DNA from: Bacteroidales bacterium
Lineage (GTDB): Bacteria; Bacteroidota; Bacteroidia; Bacteroidales; UBA932
Length of the DNA: 64,000 nucleotides
Direction: 5' to 3'
Assembly: GCA_017395045.1 (NCBI GenBank)
Contig: JAFPWG010000002.1
Location: forward strand, 61,814-125,813
Part shown: positions 1 through 8,359 of the stretch, piece after piece
Position numbering within the stretch: the first letter of the stretch is position 1
Layout of the letters: each line of letters opens with the position of its first letter
The notes under the pieces: model-generated
What the model saw: only the letters and a program-made list of their open reading frames with translations
Told to the model about the DNA's origin: nothing
The model's database searches: none
Position numbers and translations under genes: made by a program

Positions 1-1
1 C

Positions 2-859
2 GGATACGGGAAAACGGCCGCCCAGGCCTTCGTGGACCTGATCGAGGATGCCAAGGCCTTCGCCCTGGAGCACCGCGTGAGCGACCTGCTGGACCGCCTG
101 CTGGACCGCTCCGGCCTCAAGCAGGCCATCCGCGAGGACCAGGACGAGGACCGGCTGGAGAACCTGGACGAACTCCTGTCCTCCGTCCGCTTCTACGAGA
201 GCGTCCGGACTCCGGAGGAATCCACCTTGTCCGACTACCTCCAGGACATCGCCCTCCTCACGAACGACGACCATCGCCGCGACGTGCCGACCCTCAAGCT
301 GATGACGATCCACCAGGCCAAGGGCCTCGAGTTCCCCTTCGTATTCATCACCGGCCTGTCCGAGGGCATCTTCCCGAATCTCCGGACCATCCGGGAATAC
401 AAGAAACGGGGCGAGGAAGAGGAGCGCCGCTTGATGTACGTGGCCGTTACTCGCGCCGAAAAGGCCTTGTTCCTCACCGAATCGGAAGGATACAACCTGT
501 CCACGAAGATGAACAAGTACCCGTCCCGCTTCCTCGCTGAGATTAAGCGGGAAACGGTTGTTACAGAGGGATTTATACCCGAAGAACTCTGGCGCGGGAC
601 CCGGAACCTCATCCACGTGCTGGACGAGGAACTGGACCCTGCCAGGCCCATTTCCCTGGACGACACCGACTTCACCGCCGAGCGGGCAGAACTGCAGAGC
701 CCCTTCCGCATCGGCGAAACCGTCACCCATGCCGTCTTCGGCGAAGGCGTGATCCGCGCCGCCAACAAGGAGTGGACCACCTTCGAGGTAGAGTTTGCCG
801 ACGGCAAGGTACGCTCCCTCCGCGCCGCGTTCCTGAAACCGGCAGACCTGCCGGAATGA
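2..859 (+). CDS. uvrD: UvrD/PcrA-type superfamily I DNA helicase, C-terminal part
   Basis: The reading frame is open at the left window edge, so only the last 285 or so residues are visible. It carries the late motifs of UvrD/PcrA/Rep helicases: the motif V region (TIHQAKGLEFPFVF, near base 305) and motif VI (RLMYVAVTRAEKAL, near base 430). The tail from about base 700 (VTHAVFGEGVI) is the small C-terminal module usual for PcrA/UvrD. The family unwinds DNA with ATP in nucleotide excision and mismatch repair and clears RNA polymerase or recombinase. PcrA versus UvrD cannot be settled without the N-terminus; the family call is safe. Confidence 0.93.
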   Translation, partial: GYGKTAAQAFVDLIEDAKAFALEHRVSDLLDRLLDRSGLKQAIREDQDEDRLENLDELLSSVRFYESVRTPEESTLSDYLQDIALLTNDDHRRDVPTLKLMTIHQAKGLEFPFVFITGLSEGIFPNLRTIREYKKRGEEEERRLMYVAVTRAEKALFLTESEGYNLSTKMNKYPSRFLAEIKRETVVTEGFIPEELWRGTRNLIHVLDEELDPARPISLDDTDFTAERAELQSPFRIGETVTHAVFGEGVIRAANKEWTTFEVEFADGKVRSLRAAFLKPADLPE

Positions 860-883
860 CGCGGTTATTCGGAATAAATTTTG

Positions 884-891
884 TATCTTTG
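884..891 (+). promoter_or_regulatory. Bacteroidota -7 box upstream of exbB
   Basis: TATCTTTG matches the Bacteroidota -7 consensus TAnnTTTG and lies 56 bases before the exbB start. I see no good TTTG at the -33 position. Confidence 0.5.
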
Positions 892-947
892 CAAGTTGGT
901 TACGCACGTGTGCGTGAACGAGTGAAAAAACGATAATACAAACAGAT

Positions 948-1673
948 ATGCTTTTCAACCTTTTGCAGACAGACACGCTGGTCCAGACAGCCGAAGAGGC
1001 TGTGGAGCAGGTGGTTGCGGCTCCTGCCGCGCAGCCGGCCGAGATGAGCGAAAGCCTCTTCTCGATGTTCAAGATGGGCGGTCCCCTGATGTGGGTCCTG
1101 CTCGCCCTGTCCGTCATCGCCATTTACATCATCGGACGCAAGTGGTGGTCCATCCGCCAGGCCTCGAAGATCGACCCGAACTTCATGAACGACATCCGCG
1201 ACTACATGAACGCGGGCAAGACGAAGTCGGCCGTCACCCTGTGCCGGAAGTATGACAACCCGGTCGCCCGGATGATCGAGACCGGCATCCACCGCCTGGG
1301 CCGTCCGATGAACGACATCCAGTCCGCCGTCGAGAACACCGGCAACATCGAGGTCTCCCGCCTCGAGAAAGGCCTGCCGATCCTCGCGACCATCGCCGGC
1401 GGCGCCCCGATGATCGGTTTCCTCGGCACCGTGCTGGGCATGGTCAAGGCCTTCTTCAACATGTCCAAGGCCGGCAACAACATCGACATCACCCTCCTCA
1501 GCGACGGTATCTACACCGCCATGCTCACCACCGTGGGCGGCCTGATCGTGGGCATCATCGCCTACTTCGGCTACAACTGGCTCACCTCCAAGGTCTCCAA
1601 CCTGGTGTACAAGATGGAGAGTTCCTCCATGGAGTTCATCGACATCGTCCTTCACGAACCCGGAGAGGAATAA
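948..1673 (+). CDS. exbB: MotA/TolQ/ExbB proton channel family protein
   Basis: 241 residues, usual for ExbB. It supplies proton-motive force from the inner membrane to a TonB-type transducer. A hydrophobic segment near residues 43-62 (PLMWVLLALSVIAIYIIG) is followed by a cytoplasmic region and two further membrane segments near 145-170 and 190-215 (the family TM2-TM3 pair, with the GFLGTVLGMVKAF stretch). The first 35 residues are Ala/Gln-rich and poorly conserved. The stop is 4 bases before exbD, and tonB follows, so this is one transport-energising operon. Confidence 0.92.
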   Translation: MLFNLLQTDTLVQTAEEAVEQVVAAPAAQPAEMSESLFSMFKMGGPLMWVLLALSVIAIYIIGRKWWSIRQASKIDPNFMNDIRDYMNAGKTKSAVTLCRKYDNPVARMIETGIHRLGRPMNDIQSAVENTGNIEVSRLEKGLPILATIAGGAPMIGFLGTVLGMVKAFFNMSKAGNNIDITLLSDGIYTAMLTTVGGLIVGIIAYFGYNWLTSKVSNLVYKMESSSMEFIDIVLHEPGEE

Positions 1674-1677
1674 GCCT

Positions 1678-2088
1678 ATGGCACTGAAGAGAAACACCAA
1701 GGTGGACGCTTCGTTCGCGTTGTCCTCGATGACGGACATCGTGTTCCTCCTGCTGATCTTCTTCCTGGTGACCTCCACCCTCATCAACCCGAACGCCCTC
1801 AAGCTCCTCCTTCCCAAGAGCACGGGCCAGATCGGAGCGAAGGCCACCGTGAGCGTCAGCATCAAGGACTGGGGCAACGACACCTACACTTACCACCTGA
1901 ACGGAGACCAGAATCCGGCCTCCTATGAGGAGGTGGAGGACGGGCTCATCGACCTGCTCAGCAGCGAGGAAGACCCGACCTTCTCCATCTTCTCCGACCA
2001 GAGCGTTCCCGTGGGCGAAATCGTGGGAATCATGAACATCGCCAAGCGGAACCACTACAAGGTAATCCTGGCGACACAACCCGAGTAA
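1678..2088 (+). CDS. exbD: ExbD/TolR family biopolymer transport protein
   Basis: 136 residues with one N-terminal membrane segment (residues 18-36). The segment is preceded by the family signature SSMTDIVFLLLIFFL, which contains the conserved proton-path aspartate. The rest is a small periplasmic domain. It pairs with ExbB in the inner membrane. It lies 4 bases after exbB and 3 bases before the TonB-like gene. Membership is clear; whether the complex drives TonB receptors or a Tol-like function is inferred from the TonB neighbour. Confidence 0.92.
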   Translation: MALKRNTKVDASFALSSMTDIVFLLLIFFLVTSTLINPNALKLLLPKSTGQIGAKATVSVSIKDWGNDTYTYHLNGDQNPASYEEVEDGLIDLLSSEEDPTFSIFSDQSVPVGEIVGIMNIAKRNHYKVILATQPE

Positions 2089-2091
2089 ACG

Positions 2092-2880
2092 ATGCAGCCG
2101 TATCTCCGCACCAGACAGCAGCAGGACAAGCGGGCCCGGACCACGGGTCTCGTCGTCACCGGCGTCGTGCACGCGCTGGCCGCCGTCATCTGCCTGACTG
2201 CGGGGCTCAAGTACCTCGATCCCCCGCCGCCGGAGACCAGTTTCGTCATCGACTTCGAGGAAGACGTACTGGAGCCGGAGACTCCCGTCCAGACCCGCAT
2301 CGGACGGCAGCCGCAGGCGGAGGAAACGGACCCCACCAAGGCAGTGGAACTGGTGCAGAAGGCCGAATCGCCCTATGTGAACGACCGGCCGAACACCACG
2401 CCTGCCACCAGGCCGGATCCGCACGGCGACGTGGAGGTCCCCACCCCGAAACAGGAAGAACCCAAACTGGATCCCCGCGCCTCGTTCCCGGGAATGAGCC
2501 AGAAGGACGACAAGGCCACGGCCCCGCATTCGGCCGCCGAGGCCTCGGAAGGCTTCAAGGCCGGCCAGCCCGACGGCAACACGAAGGAAGGCCGGACGAC
2601 CGGTAACGCCAATGCGCACCTGCGGGGCCGGAACGTCGTGGGAACCCTGCCCAAGCCGTCCTACAACGCCCAGATGGAAGGAACCGTAGTCGTTCAGGTT
2701 AAAGTGGACCAGTACGGCAACGTAACCGAGGCCATCCCGGGTGTAGAAGGCACCACGGTGACGGACAAGAGCCTGTGGAACGCCGCCCGCGCCGCCGCGA
2801 TGAAGGCCCACTTCAACATGAGCGCCGACGCCCCCGTCCTCCAGACCGGCACCATCACCTACAAATTCAAACTGCAATAG
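2092..2880 (+). CDS. tonB: TonB-like energy transducer
   Basis: 262 residues. One N-terminal membrane anchor (about residues 19-42) is followed by a proline/glutamate-rich linker (PPPPETSF, about 43-190) that could span the periplasm. The C-terminal TonB-type domain begins near residue 192 (MEGTVVVQVKVDQYGNV) and ends ITYKFKLQ. It is last in the exbB-exbD-tonB operon and would pass energy to outer-membrane receptors. The C-terminal domain looks complete but is divergent from enterobacterial TonB, as is common in this phylum. Confidence 0.85.
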   Translation: MQPYLRTRQQQDKRARTTGLVVTGVVHALAAVICLTAGLKYLDPPPPETSFVIDFEEDVLEPETPVQTRIGRQPQAEETDPTKAVELVQKAESPYVNDRPNTTPATRPDPHGDVEVPTPKQEEPKLDPRASFPGMSQKDDKATAPHSAAEASEGFKAGQPDGNTKEGRTTGNANAHLRGRNVVGTLPKPSYNAQMEGTVVVQVKVDQYGNVTEAIPGVEGTTVTDKSLWNAARAAAMKAHFNMSADAPVLQTGTITYKFKLQ

Positions 2881-2896
2881 GAAAGCATTCCGATAG

Positions 2897-2912
2897 AATG
2901 ACGTGAGTCATT
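2897..2912 (+). terminator. weak inverted repeat after the tonB operon
   Basis: AATGAC-GTGA-GTCATT is a perfect 6-bp stem followed by a T-rich stretch (GGTTTTTAATTATTT). It could end transcription of exbB-exbD-tonB but the stem is short. Confidence 0.25.
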
Positions 2913-2931
2913 GGTTTTTAATTATTTGACA

Positions 2932-4176
2932 ATGGAAGAAAAAAAGAAGGGTACACGTACCCATTTCACCAGAAGGCCTGGCGAAGGCCGCGCAGAGAAA
3001 GTGGAATACGGCCGCCGCGAAGGCGGATACCGCCCACATCGTGAAGATTTCAGCACCAGCCGCTCCTTCGATTCCGAAGACAAGCCCCAGGGCCGCACCT
3101 ACGGTACCCGGAAGCCGTTCGGCGCCAAACCCTACGGCGAAGGAAAGCCGGCCGGCGAGCGCAAGGCTTACGGCGAGCGCAAATCCTATGGAGAACACAA
3201 GGCCTATGGCGAACACAAGGCCTACGGAGAACATAAGCCTTACGGCGAACACAAGTCCTTCGGGGACAGCCGTCCGTATGGCGAGAAGCCCCGGAAGTCC
3301 GGATATGGAAAGCCGTCCTTCGGCAGCAAGCCCGGCGCCCGCAAACCTTACCAGAAGCGTTCCGAGGCCGATGCCGGCATGAGCGCGATGCTCAGCCGCA
3401 AGCCGCAGGTAAGCGGCAGCGCCTGGTCCGACGACGATACCGCGAAGGCCCCCATCAAGGAGGTCGTCCGCCTGAACAAATACATCGCCAATTCCGGCGT
3501 CTGCTCCCGCAGGGAGGCCGACACGCTCATCCAGAGCGGCGTCGTGACCGTGAACGGCGAAGTGGTCACCGAACTGGGAACCAAGGTCAACGTCCTCACC
3601 GACGACATCCGTTTCAACGGCGAGCGTCTCAAGGGCGAAGAGAAGGTGTACATCCTGATGAACAAGCCCAAGGGATACGTCACCACCGCGAGCGACCCGC
3701 ACGCCGAAAAGACCGTGATGGACCTCCTCAAGGGTTGTCCTTCCCGCGTGTTCCCGGTGGGCCGCCTGGACAAGAACACCACCGGTGTCCTGATGTTCAC
3801 CAACGACGGCGAGATGGCCGAGCGCCTCACCCACCCGTCCTACAACAAGAAGAAGATCTACCAGGTGGTCCTGGACCATCCCCTCGCCGAGGAAGACAAG
3901 GAGAAGGTCCTCGCCGGCATCGAACTGACCGACGGGGTCATCGCCGCCGACGAACTCGAGTACATCGACCAGCGGGACCACCGCCAGCTGGGCATCGAGA
4001 TCCACTCCGGGAAGAACCGCATCGTCCGCCGCATCTTCGAGTCCATGGGCTATGAAGTGAAGGCCCTGGACCGCGTCTATTTCGCCGGCCTCACCAAGAA
4101 GGGCCTCAAGAAAGGCGACTGGCGCTACCTCACCGAGGGCGAGGTGAACATCCTGAAAATGGGGGCGTACGTATAA
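2932..4176 (+). CDS. rluB: RluB/RsuA-family pseudouridine synthase with repetitive N-terminal extension
   Basis: 414 residues from ATG 2932; a TTG 21 bases upstream is in frame but less likely because MEEKKKG is a normal start. Residues 1-175 are a basic, low-complexity tail with six YGE(H/R)K units. An S4 RNA-binding domain follows (RLNKYIANSGVCSRREAD, about residues 178-240), then the catalytic domain with GRLDKNTTGVLMFTNDGE, whose Asp is the family catalytic residue. The enzyme isomerises uridine in rRNA; the exact site is not predictable. Its stop overlaps the era start by one base. Confidence 0.9.
   Translation: MEEKKKGTRTHFTRRPGEGRAEKVEYGRREGGYRPHREDFSTSRSFDSEDKPQGRTYGTRKPFGAKPYGEGKPAGERKAYGERKSYGEHKAYGEHKAYGEHKPYGEHKSFGDSRPYGEKPRKSGYGKPSFGSKPGARKPYQKRSEADAGMSAMLSRKPQVSGSAWSDDDTAKAPIKEVVRLNKYIANSGVCSRREADTLIQSGVVTVNGEVVTELGTKVNVLTDDIRFNGERLKGEEKVYILMNKPKGYVTTASDPHAEKTVMDLLKGCPSRVFPVGRLDKNTTGVLMFTNDGEMAERLTHPSYNKKKIYQVVLDHPLAEEDKEKVLAGIELTDGVIAADELEYIDQRDHRQLGIEIHSGKNRIVRRIFESMGYEVKALDRVYFAGLTKKGLKKGDWRYLTEGEVNILKMGAYV
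3154..3261 (+). repeat. six in-frame 18-bp repeats in the pseudouridine synthase tail
   Basis: Six consecutive 18-base units encode GE(R/H)K-x-(Y/F) hexapeptides (GERKAY, GERKSY, GEHKAY twice, GEHKPY, GEHKSF). Synonymous codons vary between units, so the array is not freshly duplicated. Confidence 0.9.
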
Positions 4177-5057
4177 TGGCACACCGCGCAGGATTCGTCA
4201 ACATCATCGGCAACCCCAACGTGGGCAAGTCCACCCTGATGAACGCCCTCGTCGGGGAGAAGCTCTCCATCGTCACCGCGAAGGCCCAGACCACGCGGCA
4301 CCGCATCATGGGCATCGTCAGCGGCGAGGATTACCAGATCGTCTATTCCGACACCCCGGGCATCCTGAAGCCGAACTACCGGCTCCAGCAGAACATGCTC
4401 GATTTCGTGGACACCGCCATCGGCGACGCGGACATCATCCTGTACGTCACCGACACGGTGGAGAAGGGTGACAAGAACGAGGCTTACATCGAGAAGCTCC
4501 GGAAGGTCGACTGCCCGGTGATCGTCGTGATCAACAAGATCGACATCTCCTCCCAGGAGAAGGTCGTCGAACTGATGCAGTGGTGGAAGGAGCAACTCCC
4601 GAAGGCGGAGGTCATCCCGGCCTCGGCCCAGGAGAAATTCAACCTGGAGAGCATCCTGGAGGCCGTTTCTTCCCGCCTGCCCGAGGCTCCGGCCTGGTTC
4701 GACAAGGACCAGTTCACCGACAAGAACCTCCGTTTCTTCGCCTCGGAGATCCTGCGGGAGAAGATCCTCCTCAACTACAGCGAGGAAATCCCCTACTGCT
4801 GCCAGGTGGAGATCGAGTCCTTCCACGAAGGCGAGGACCGGTACGAGATCAGCGCCGTCATCTACGTGATGCGCGAGTCCCAGAAGGGAATCATCATCGG
4901 CAAGCGGGGCGCCGCCCTGAAGAAGGTGGGCACCGAAGCCCGCCTGGACATGGAAGACTTCTTCCAGAAAAAGGTATTCCTTTCGACCTTCGTGAAGGTC
5001 GATCCCGACTGGCGCGAGTCCCGCAAGGAACTCCGCCGCTTCGGATACGAGTATTAG
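4176..5057 (+). CDS. era: GTPase Era
   Basis: 293 residues, the usual Era length. The G1 P-loop GNPNVGKST is at residues 12-20; DTPG (G3) and NKID (G4) follow. The C-terminal KH domain has the GKRGAALKKVG loop near residues 245-255. Era binds 16S rRNA and assists 30S maturation. It overlaps the upstream pseudouridine synthase by one base, giving a small rRNA-maturation operon, and parC follows after 15 bases. Confidence 0.96.
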   Translation: MAHRAGFVNIIGNPNVGKSTLMNALVGEKLSIVTAKAQTTRHRIMGIVSGEDYQIVYSDTPGILKPNYRLQQNMLDFVDTAIGDADIILYVTDTVEKGDKNEAYIEKLRKVDCPVIVVINKIDISSQEKVVELMQWWKEQLPKAEVIPASAQEKFNLESILEAVSSRLPEAPAWFDKDQFTDKNLRFFASEILREKILLNYSEEIPYCCQVEIESFHEGEDRYEISAVIYVMRESQKGIIIGKRGAALKKVGTEARLDMEDFFQKKVFLSTFVKVDPDWRESRKELRRFGYEY

Positions 5058-5072
5058 AGCAAAGAGCGAGTT

Positions 5073-7865
5073 ATGAGCGAAGAATGGGATGACATCCAAG
5101 AGCAGCCTGAAGAGCAGGAGGAAGAACAGGAAGTGCTTGACGACAATGCTCAGCCGACGGGGAAATTCTCCCGCCTGCTGGGCAGCGACAGCCGGAAGTT
5201 CAAGCTGTCCGGCATGTTCAAGGACTGGTTCCTGGACTATTCGTCCTATGTGATCCTGCAACGGGCCGTCCCGCACATCGTGGACGGTCTCAAGCCGGTC
5301 CAGCGCCGCGTGCTGCACGCGATGTACAAGATGGACGACGGCCGGTACACGAAGGTCGCGAACATCGTCGGCCAGGCGATGCAGTACCACCCGCACGGCG
5401 ACGCATCCATCCTGGGCGCCCTCGTCCAGCTGGGCCAGAAAGGCTTCGCCGTGGACTGCCAGGGCAACTGGGGCAACATCCTCACGGGCGACTCCAACGC
5501 CGCTGCCCGTTACATCGAGGCGCGCCTTTCCAAGTTTGCCAAGGAAGTCATCTTCGACCCGAAGGTCACCACCTGGATGACCTCCTACGACGGCCGCAAC
5601 CAGGAGCCCACGGAGCTTCCGGTACGGTTCCCGCTCTTGCTTGCGCAGGGTACGGAAGGCATTGCCGTGGGCATGCAGTCCCGCATCCTTCCCCATAACT
5701 TCAACGAGCTCATCGACGCGTCCATCGCCATCCTGAAGGAAGAGGAGTACGAACTGTATCCCGACTTCCCCACCGGCGGACTGGTGGACTGCTCCAAGTA
5801 CAACCACGGCCGGAGGGGCGGGCAGGTGAAGATCCGCGCCCGCATCGACAAGGTGGACAAGAGCACGGTCACCATCACGGAGATCCCCTACGGGAAAACC
5901 TCCCACATGGTCATCGACAGCATCCTGAAAGCCAAGGACAAGGGCAAGATCAAGATCAAGAAGATCGAGGACATGACCACCGACCGGGTGGAGATCATCA
6001 TCCATCTGCCTGCCGACGTATCCCCCGACAAGACGATCGACGCCCTGTACGCCTTCACCGACTGCGAAACCACCATCAACCCGAACGCCTGCGTCATCAA
6101 GGAGGACAAGCCGCAGTTCCTGTCGGTCAACGACATCCTGGAATACGACACCTGGCATACCCGCGACCTGCTGGGCCAGGAGCTGGAGATCAAGCTCGGC
6201 GAACTGGAAGAGCAGTGGCACTACGATTCCCTGGAGCGCATCTTCTTCGAGAACCGCATCTACAAGGTGCTCGAACAGGACCAGCGCGACTGGGAAGAGC
6301 AGCTGCAGGATATCTTCGAGCGCATGAAGCAGTACCAGGACCTCCTCCACCGTGAAATCACGATGGACGACATCCTGAAACTCGTGGAGAAGCCGGTGCG
6401 GAAGATCTCCAAGTTCGACACCAAGGCCCTGGACGAGAAGATCTACGCCCTGGAGGATGAGATGAAGGACGTCCGCGACAAACTCGCCCACCTTACCCAG
6501 TTCACCATCGACTGGTTCCGGAACCTCAAGAAGAAGTACGGGAAGGACCACCCGCGCCTCACCGAAATCACCTCGTTCGAGACCATCGCGGCCACCAAGG
6601 TCGTGAACAACAACGCGAAACTGTACGCCAACCTGGCGGAAGGTTTCGTGGGCATCGGCCTCAAGAGTTCCGACGGCGCGGAGTTCGTCTCCGAGTGCTC
6701 CGACCTTTCGGAAATCATCGTCATCGGCAAGGACGGCAAGTACCGGGTGACCAAGGTGGCCGACAAGGCGTTCTTCGGGAAGGACCTCCTGTACGCCGGA
6801 GTGTTCAACCGCAACGACGCCCGTACCATCTACAACGTCATCTACCGCGACGGAAAGGGACCGGTCCATTACGCCAAGCGTTTCGCCATCACCTCCATCA
6901 CCCGCGACAAGGATTACGACATCACCACGGGTGCCGAAGGGTCCAAGATCCTGTGGTTCAGCGTGAACCACAACGGTGAGGCCGAAACCGTGAAGGTGTC
7001 CCTTCGGCCCAAGAAGGGCATCAAGAAGTCCCAGTTGGAATACGACTTCTCCGCCCTCGCCATCAAGGGGCGCACTTCCCGCGGCAACCTCGTGACCAAG
7101 TATCCCGTGCAGCGGATCCAGCTCAAGGCCAAGGGTGTCACCACGCTCGGCGGCAAGGACATCTGGTACGATCCGGACATCCAGCGCCTGAACGAGGACG
7201 GACGGGGCGAACACATCGGCCAGTTCAGCGGAAACGACCGCGTTCTCGCCATCTTCTCCGACGGTTCCTACTACACCACGAACTACGAGGTGGTGAACAA
7301 ATACCAGGGCGACGTGATCCGCATCGAGAAACTGGACCTGGGCCTCACCTACACCGTCCTCTACTGGGACAATGCAGTGAAAGCCTTCTATATCAAGCGG
7401 TTCAGTTTTGTCGAAAGCAACAATACCCCCCAGTCCTTCATATCCGACGCCAAGGGTTCCAAACTGGTGGATCTCTCCGATGACCTGCATCCGCAGGTGA
7501 AACTCACCTTCGGCGGACGCCACGAAGGCCGCGAGGCCGAAGTGCTGGATGCCGAGGAATTCATCGCCAAGAAGGGCCTTACCGCCAAGGGCAAGAAATG
7601 CAGTTCCTACGACCTCATCGGGGTCGAATTCATCGAGCCTCTCCACAAACCGGAGGACGATGTCGTCCCCGAGGAAGAAGAACCGGTCGAGATCGAAGTA
7701 ACGACTGATACAGAGGACGAAGAGCCCATCGAAATGGAACTGGACGTCGAGATTCCGGACGTTGAGGAAAAACCCGCCAAGCCTTCCAGGAAAAAGAAGA
7801 AGGAAGAGCCGAAGGACGAACCCGACGAGCCCGCGTCAGACTTTACGGACTGGACGTTGTTCTAA
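5073..7865 (+). CDS. parC: DNA topoisomerase IV subunit A (ParC-like)
   Basis: 930 residues. The winged-helix/tower region begins near residue 50 (SYVILQRAVPHIVDGLKPVQ). The catalytic tyrosine is Y147 in NAAARYIEARLS. The C-terminal beta-pinwheel region is divergent, with no clear GyrA box, and ends in an acidic/lysine-rich tail (about residues 865-915). The KVANIVGQAMQYHPHGDAS wording is that of Bacteroidota ParC rather than GyrA. Subunit A cuts and rejoins DNA and needs ParE, which is not in this window. The stop overlaps the convergent aroK stop. Confidence 0.88.
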   Translation: MSEEWDDIQEQPEEQEEEQEVLDDNAQPTGKFSRLLGSDSRKFKLSGMFKDWFLDYSSYVILQRAVPHIVDGLKPVQRRVLHAMYKMDDGRYTKVANIVGQAMQYHPHGDASILGALVQLGQKGFAVDCQGNWGNILTGDSNAAARYIEARLSKFAKEVIFDPKVTTWMTSYDGRNQEPTELPVRFPLLLAQGTEGIAVGMQSRILPHNFNELIDASIAILKEEEYELYPDFPTGGLVDCSKYNHGRRGGQVKIRARIDKVDKSTVTITEIPYGKTSHMVIDSILKAKDKGKIKIKKIEDMTTDRVEIIIHLPADVSPDKTIDALYAFTDCETTINPNACVIKEDKPQFLSVNDILEYDTWHTRDLLGQELEIKLGELEEQWHYDSLERIFFENRIYKVLEQDQRDWEEQLQDIFERMKQYQDLLHREITMDDILKLVEKPVRKISKFDTKALDEKIYALEDEMKDVRDKLAHLTQFTIDWFRNLKKKYGKDHPRLTEITSFETIAATKVVNNNAKLYANLAEGFVGIGLKSSDGAEFVSECSDLSEIIVIGKDGKYRVTKVADKAFFGKDLLYAGVFNRNDARTIYNVIYRDGKGPVHYAKRFAITSITRDKDYDITTGAEGSKILWFSVNHNGEAETVKVSLRPKKGIKKSQLEYDFSALAIKGRTSRGNLVTKYPVQRIQLKAKGVTTLGGKDIWYDPDIQRLNEDGRGEHIGQFSGNDRVLAIFSDGSYYTTNYEVVNKYQGDVIRIEKLDLGLTYTVLYWDNAVKAFYIKRFSFVESNNTPQSFISDAKGSKLVDLSDDLHPQVKLTFGGRHEGREAEVLDAEEFIAKKGLTAKGKKCSSYDLIGVEFIEPLHKPEDDVVPEEEEPVEIEVTTDTEDEEPIEMELDVEIPDVEEKPAKPSRKKKKEEPKDEPDEPASDFTDWTLF

Positions 7866-8359
7866 AGACACGAGATGATGATCTCGTCGGCAACCTCCTC
7901 CGGAGACAAACCGTCCGTGTCCACCGTGACATGGGCGGTTTCTTCGTAAACGGGCTCCCGCTCCGCCAGACGGGCGGCAAGGGCGCCATCCGCCAGCGGC
8001 CGGCCGGCGGTCTCCCCTTCCAGGCGGGCCGACAGGGTTTCCAGCGTCGCGCGGAGGTAGATGCAGTCCGTCTTTCCGTGCAGGAGGGCGGCCGAAGCGG
8101 GCGTCATCACGGCGCCTCCGCCGAGCGCCAGCACGGCCGTGCTTTCCGCGTATTTTTCGACGGTTTTCCGGAGTACCTGGGCCTCCAGCTGCCGGAAAGC
8201 AGGTTCGCCATCATCGGTAAAGATCTCCGGGATGGACTTCCCGGCCTTCTTCACGACCAGTTCGTCCAGATCCAGGAACGGACAGCCGAGAAAGTCCGCC
8301 AGGACTTTCCCGACCGTCGTCTTTCCGCTTCCCATGAAGCCGCAAAGGGTGATCAGCAT
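7862..8359 (-). CDS. aroK: shikimate kinase
   Basis: 165 residues. The Walker A motif GFMGSGKTT lies at residues 7-15, and DLDELV (about 31-36) provides the shikimate- and metal-binding aspartates. ALGGGAV is the family Walker-B-like loop, and a lid arginine lies in GRPLADG. It phosphorylates shikimate in chorismate synthesis. It is last in a minus-strand operon; its ATG overlaps the stop of the S41 protease by one base. Confidence 0.95.
   Translation of the reverse strand: MLITLCGFMGSGKTTVGKVLADFLGCPFLDLDELVVKKAGKSIPEIFTDDGEPAFRQLEAQVLRKTVEKYAESTAVLALGGGAVMTPASAALLHGKTDCIYLRATLETLSARLEGETAGRPLADGALAARLAEREPVYEETAHVTVDTDGLSPEEVADEIIISCL

Noticed and set aside
2911-2931. TTG start for the pseudouridine synthase
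   Set aside because: The ATG at 2932 gives a normal N-terminus, and the extra seven codons lie in a T-rich, terminator-like stretch.
4125-7646. Long open frame on the minus strand opposite era and parC (1173 codons)
   Set aside because: It is antisense to two clearly conserved genes, has no family likeness and reflects the high GC content and codon bias of the plus-strand genes.
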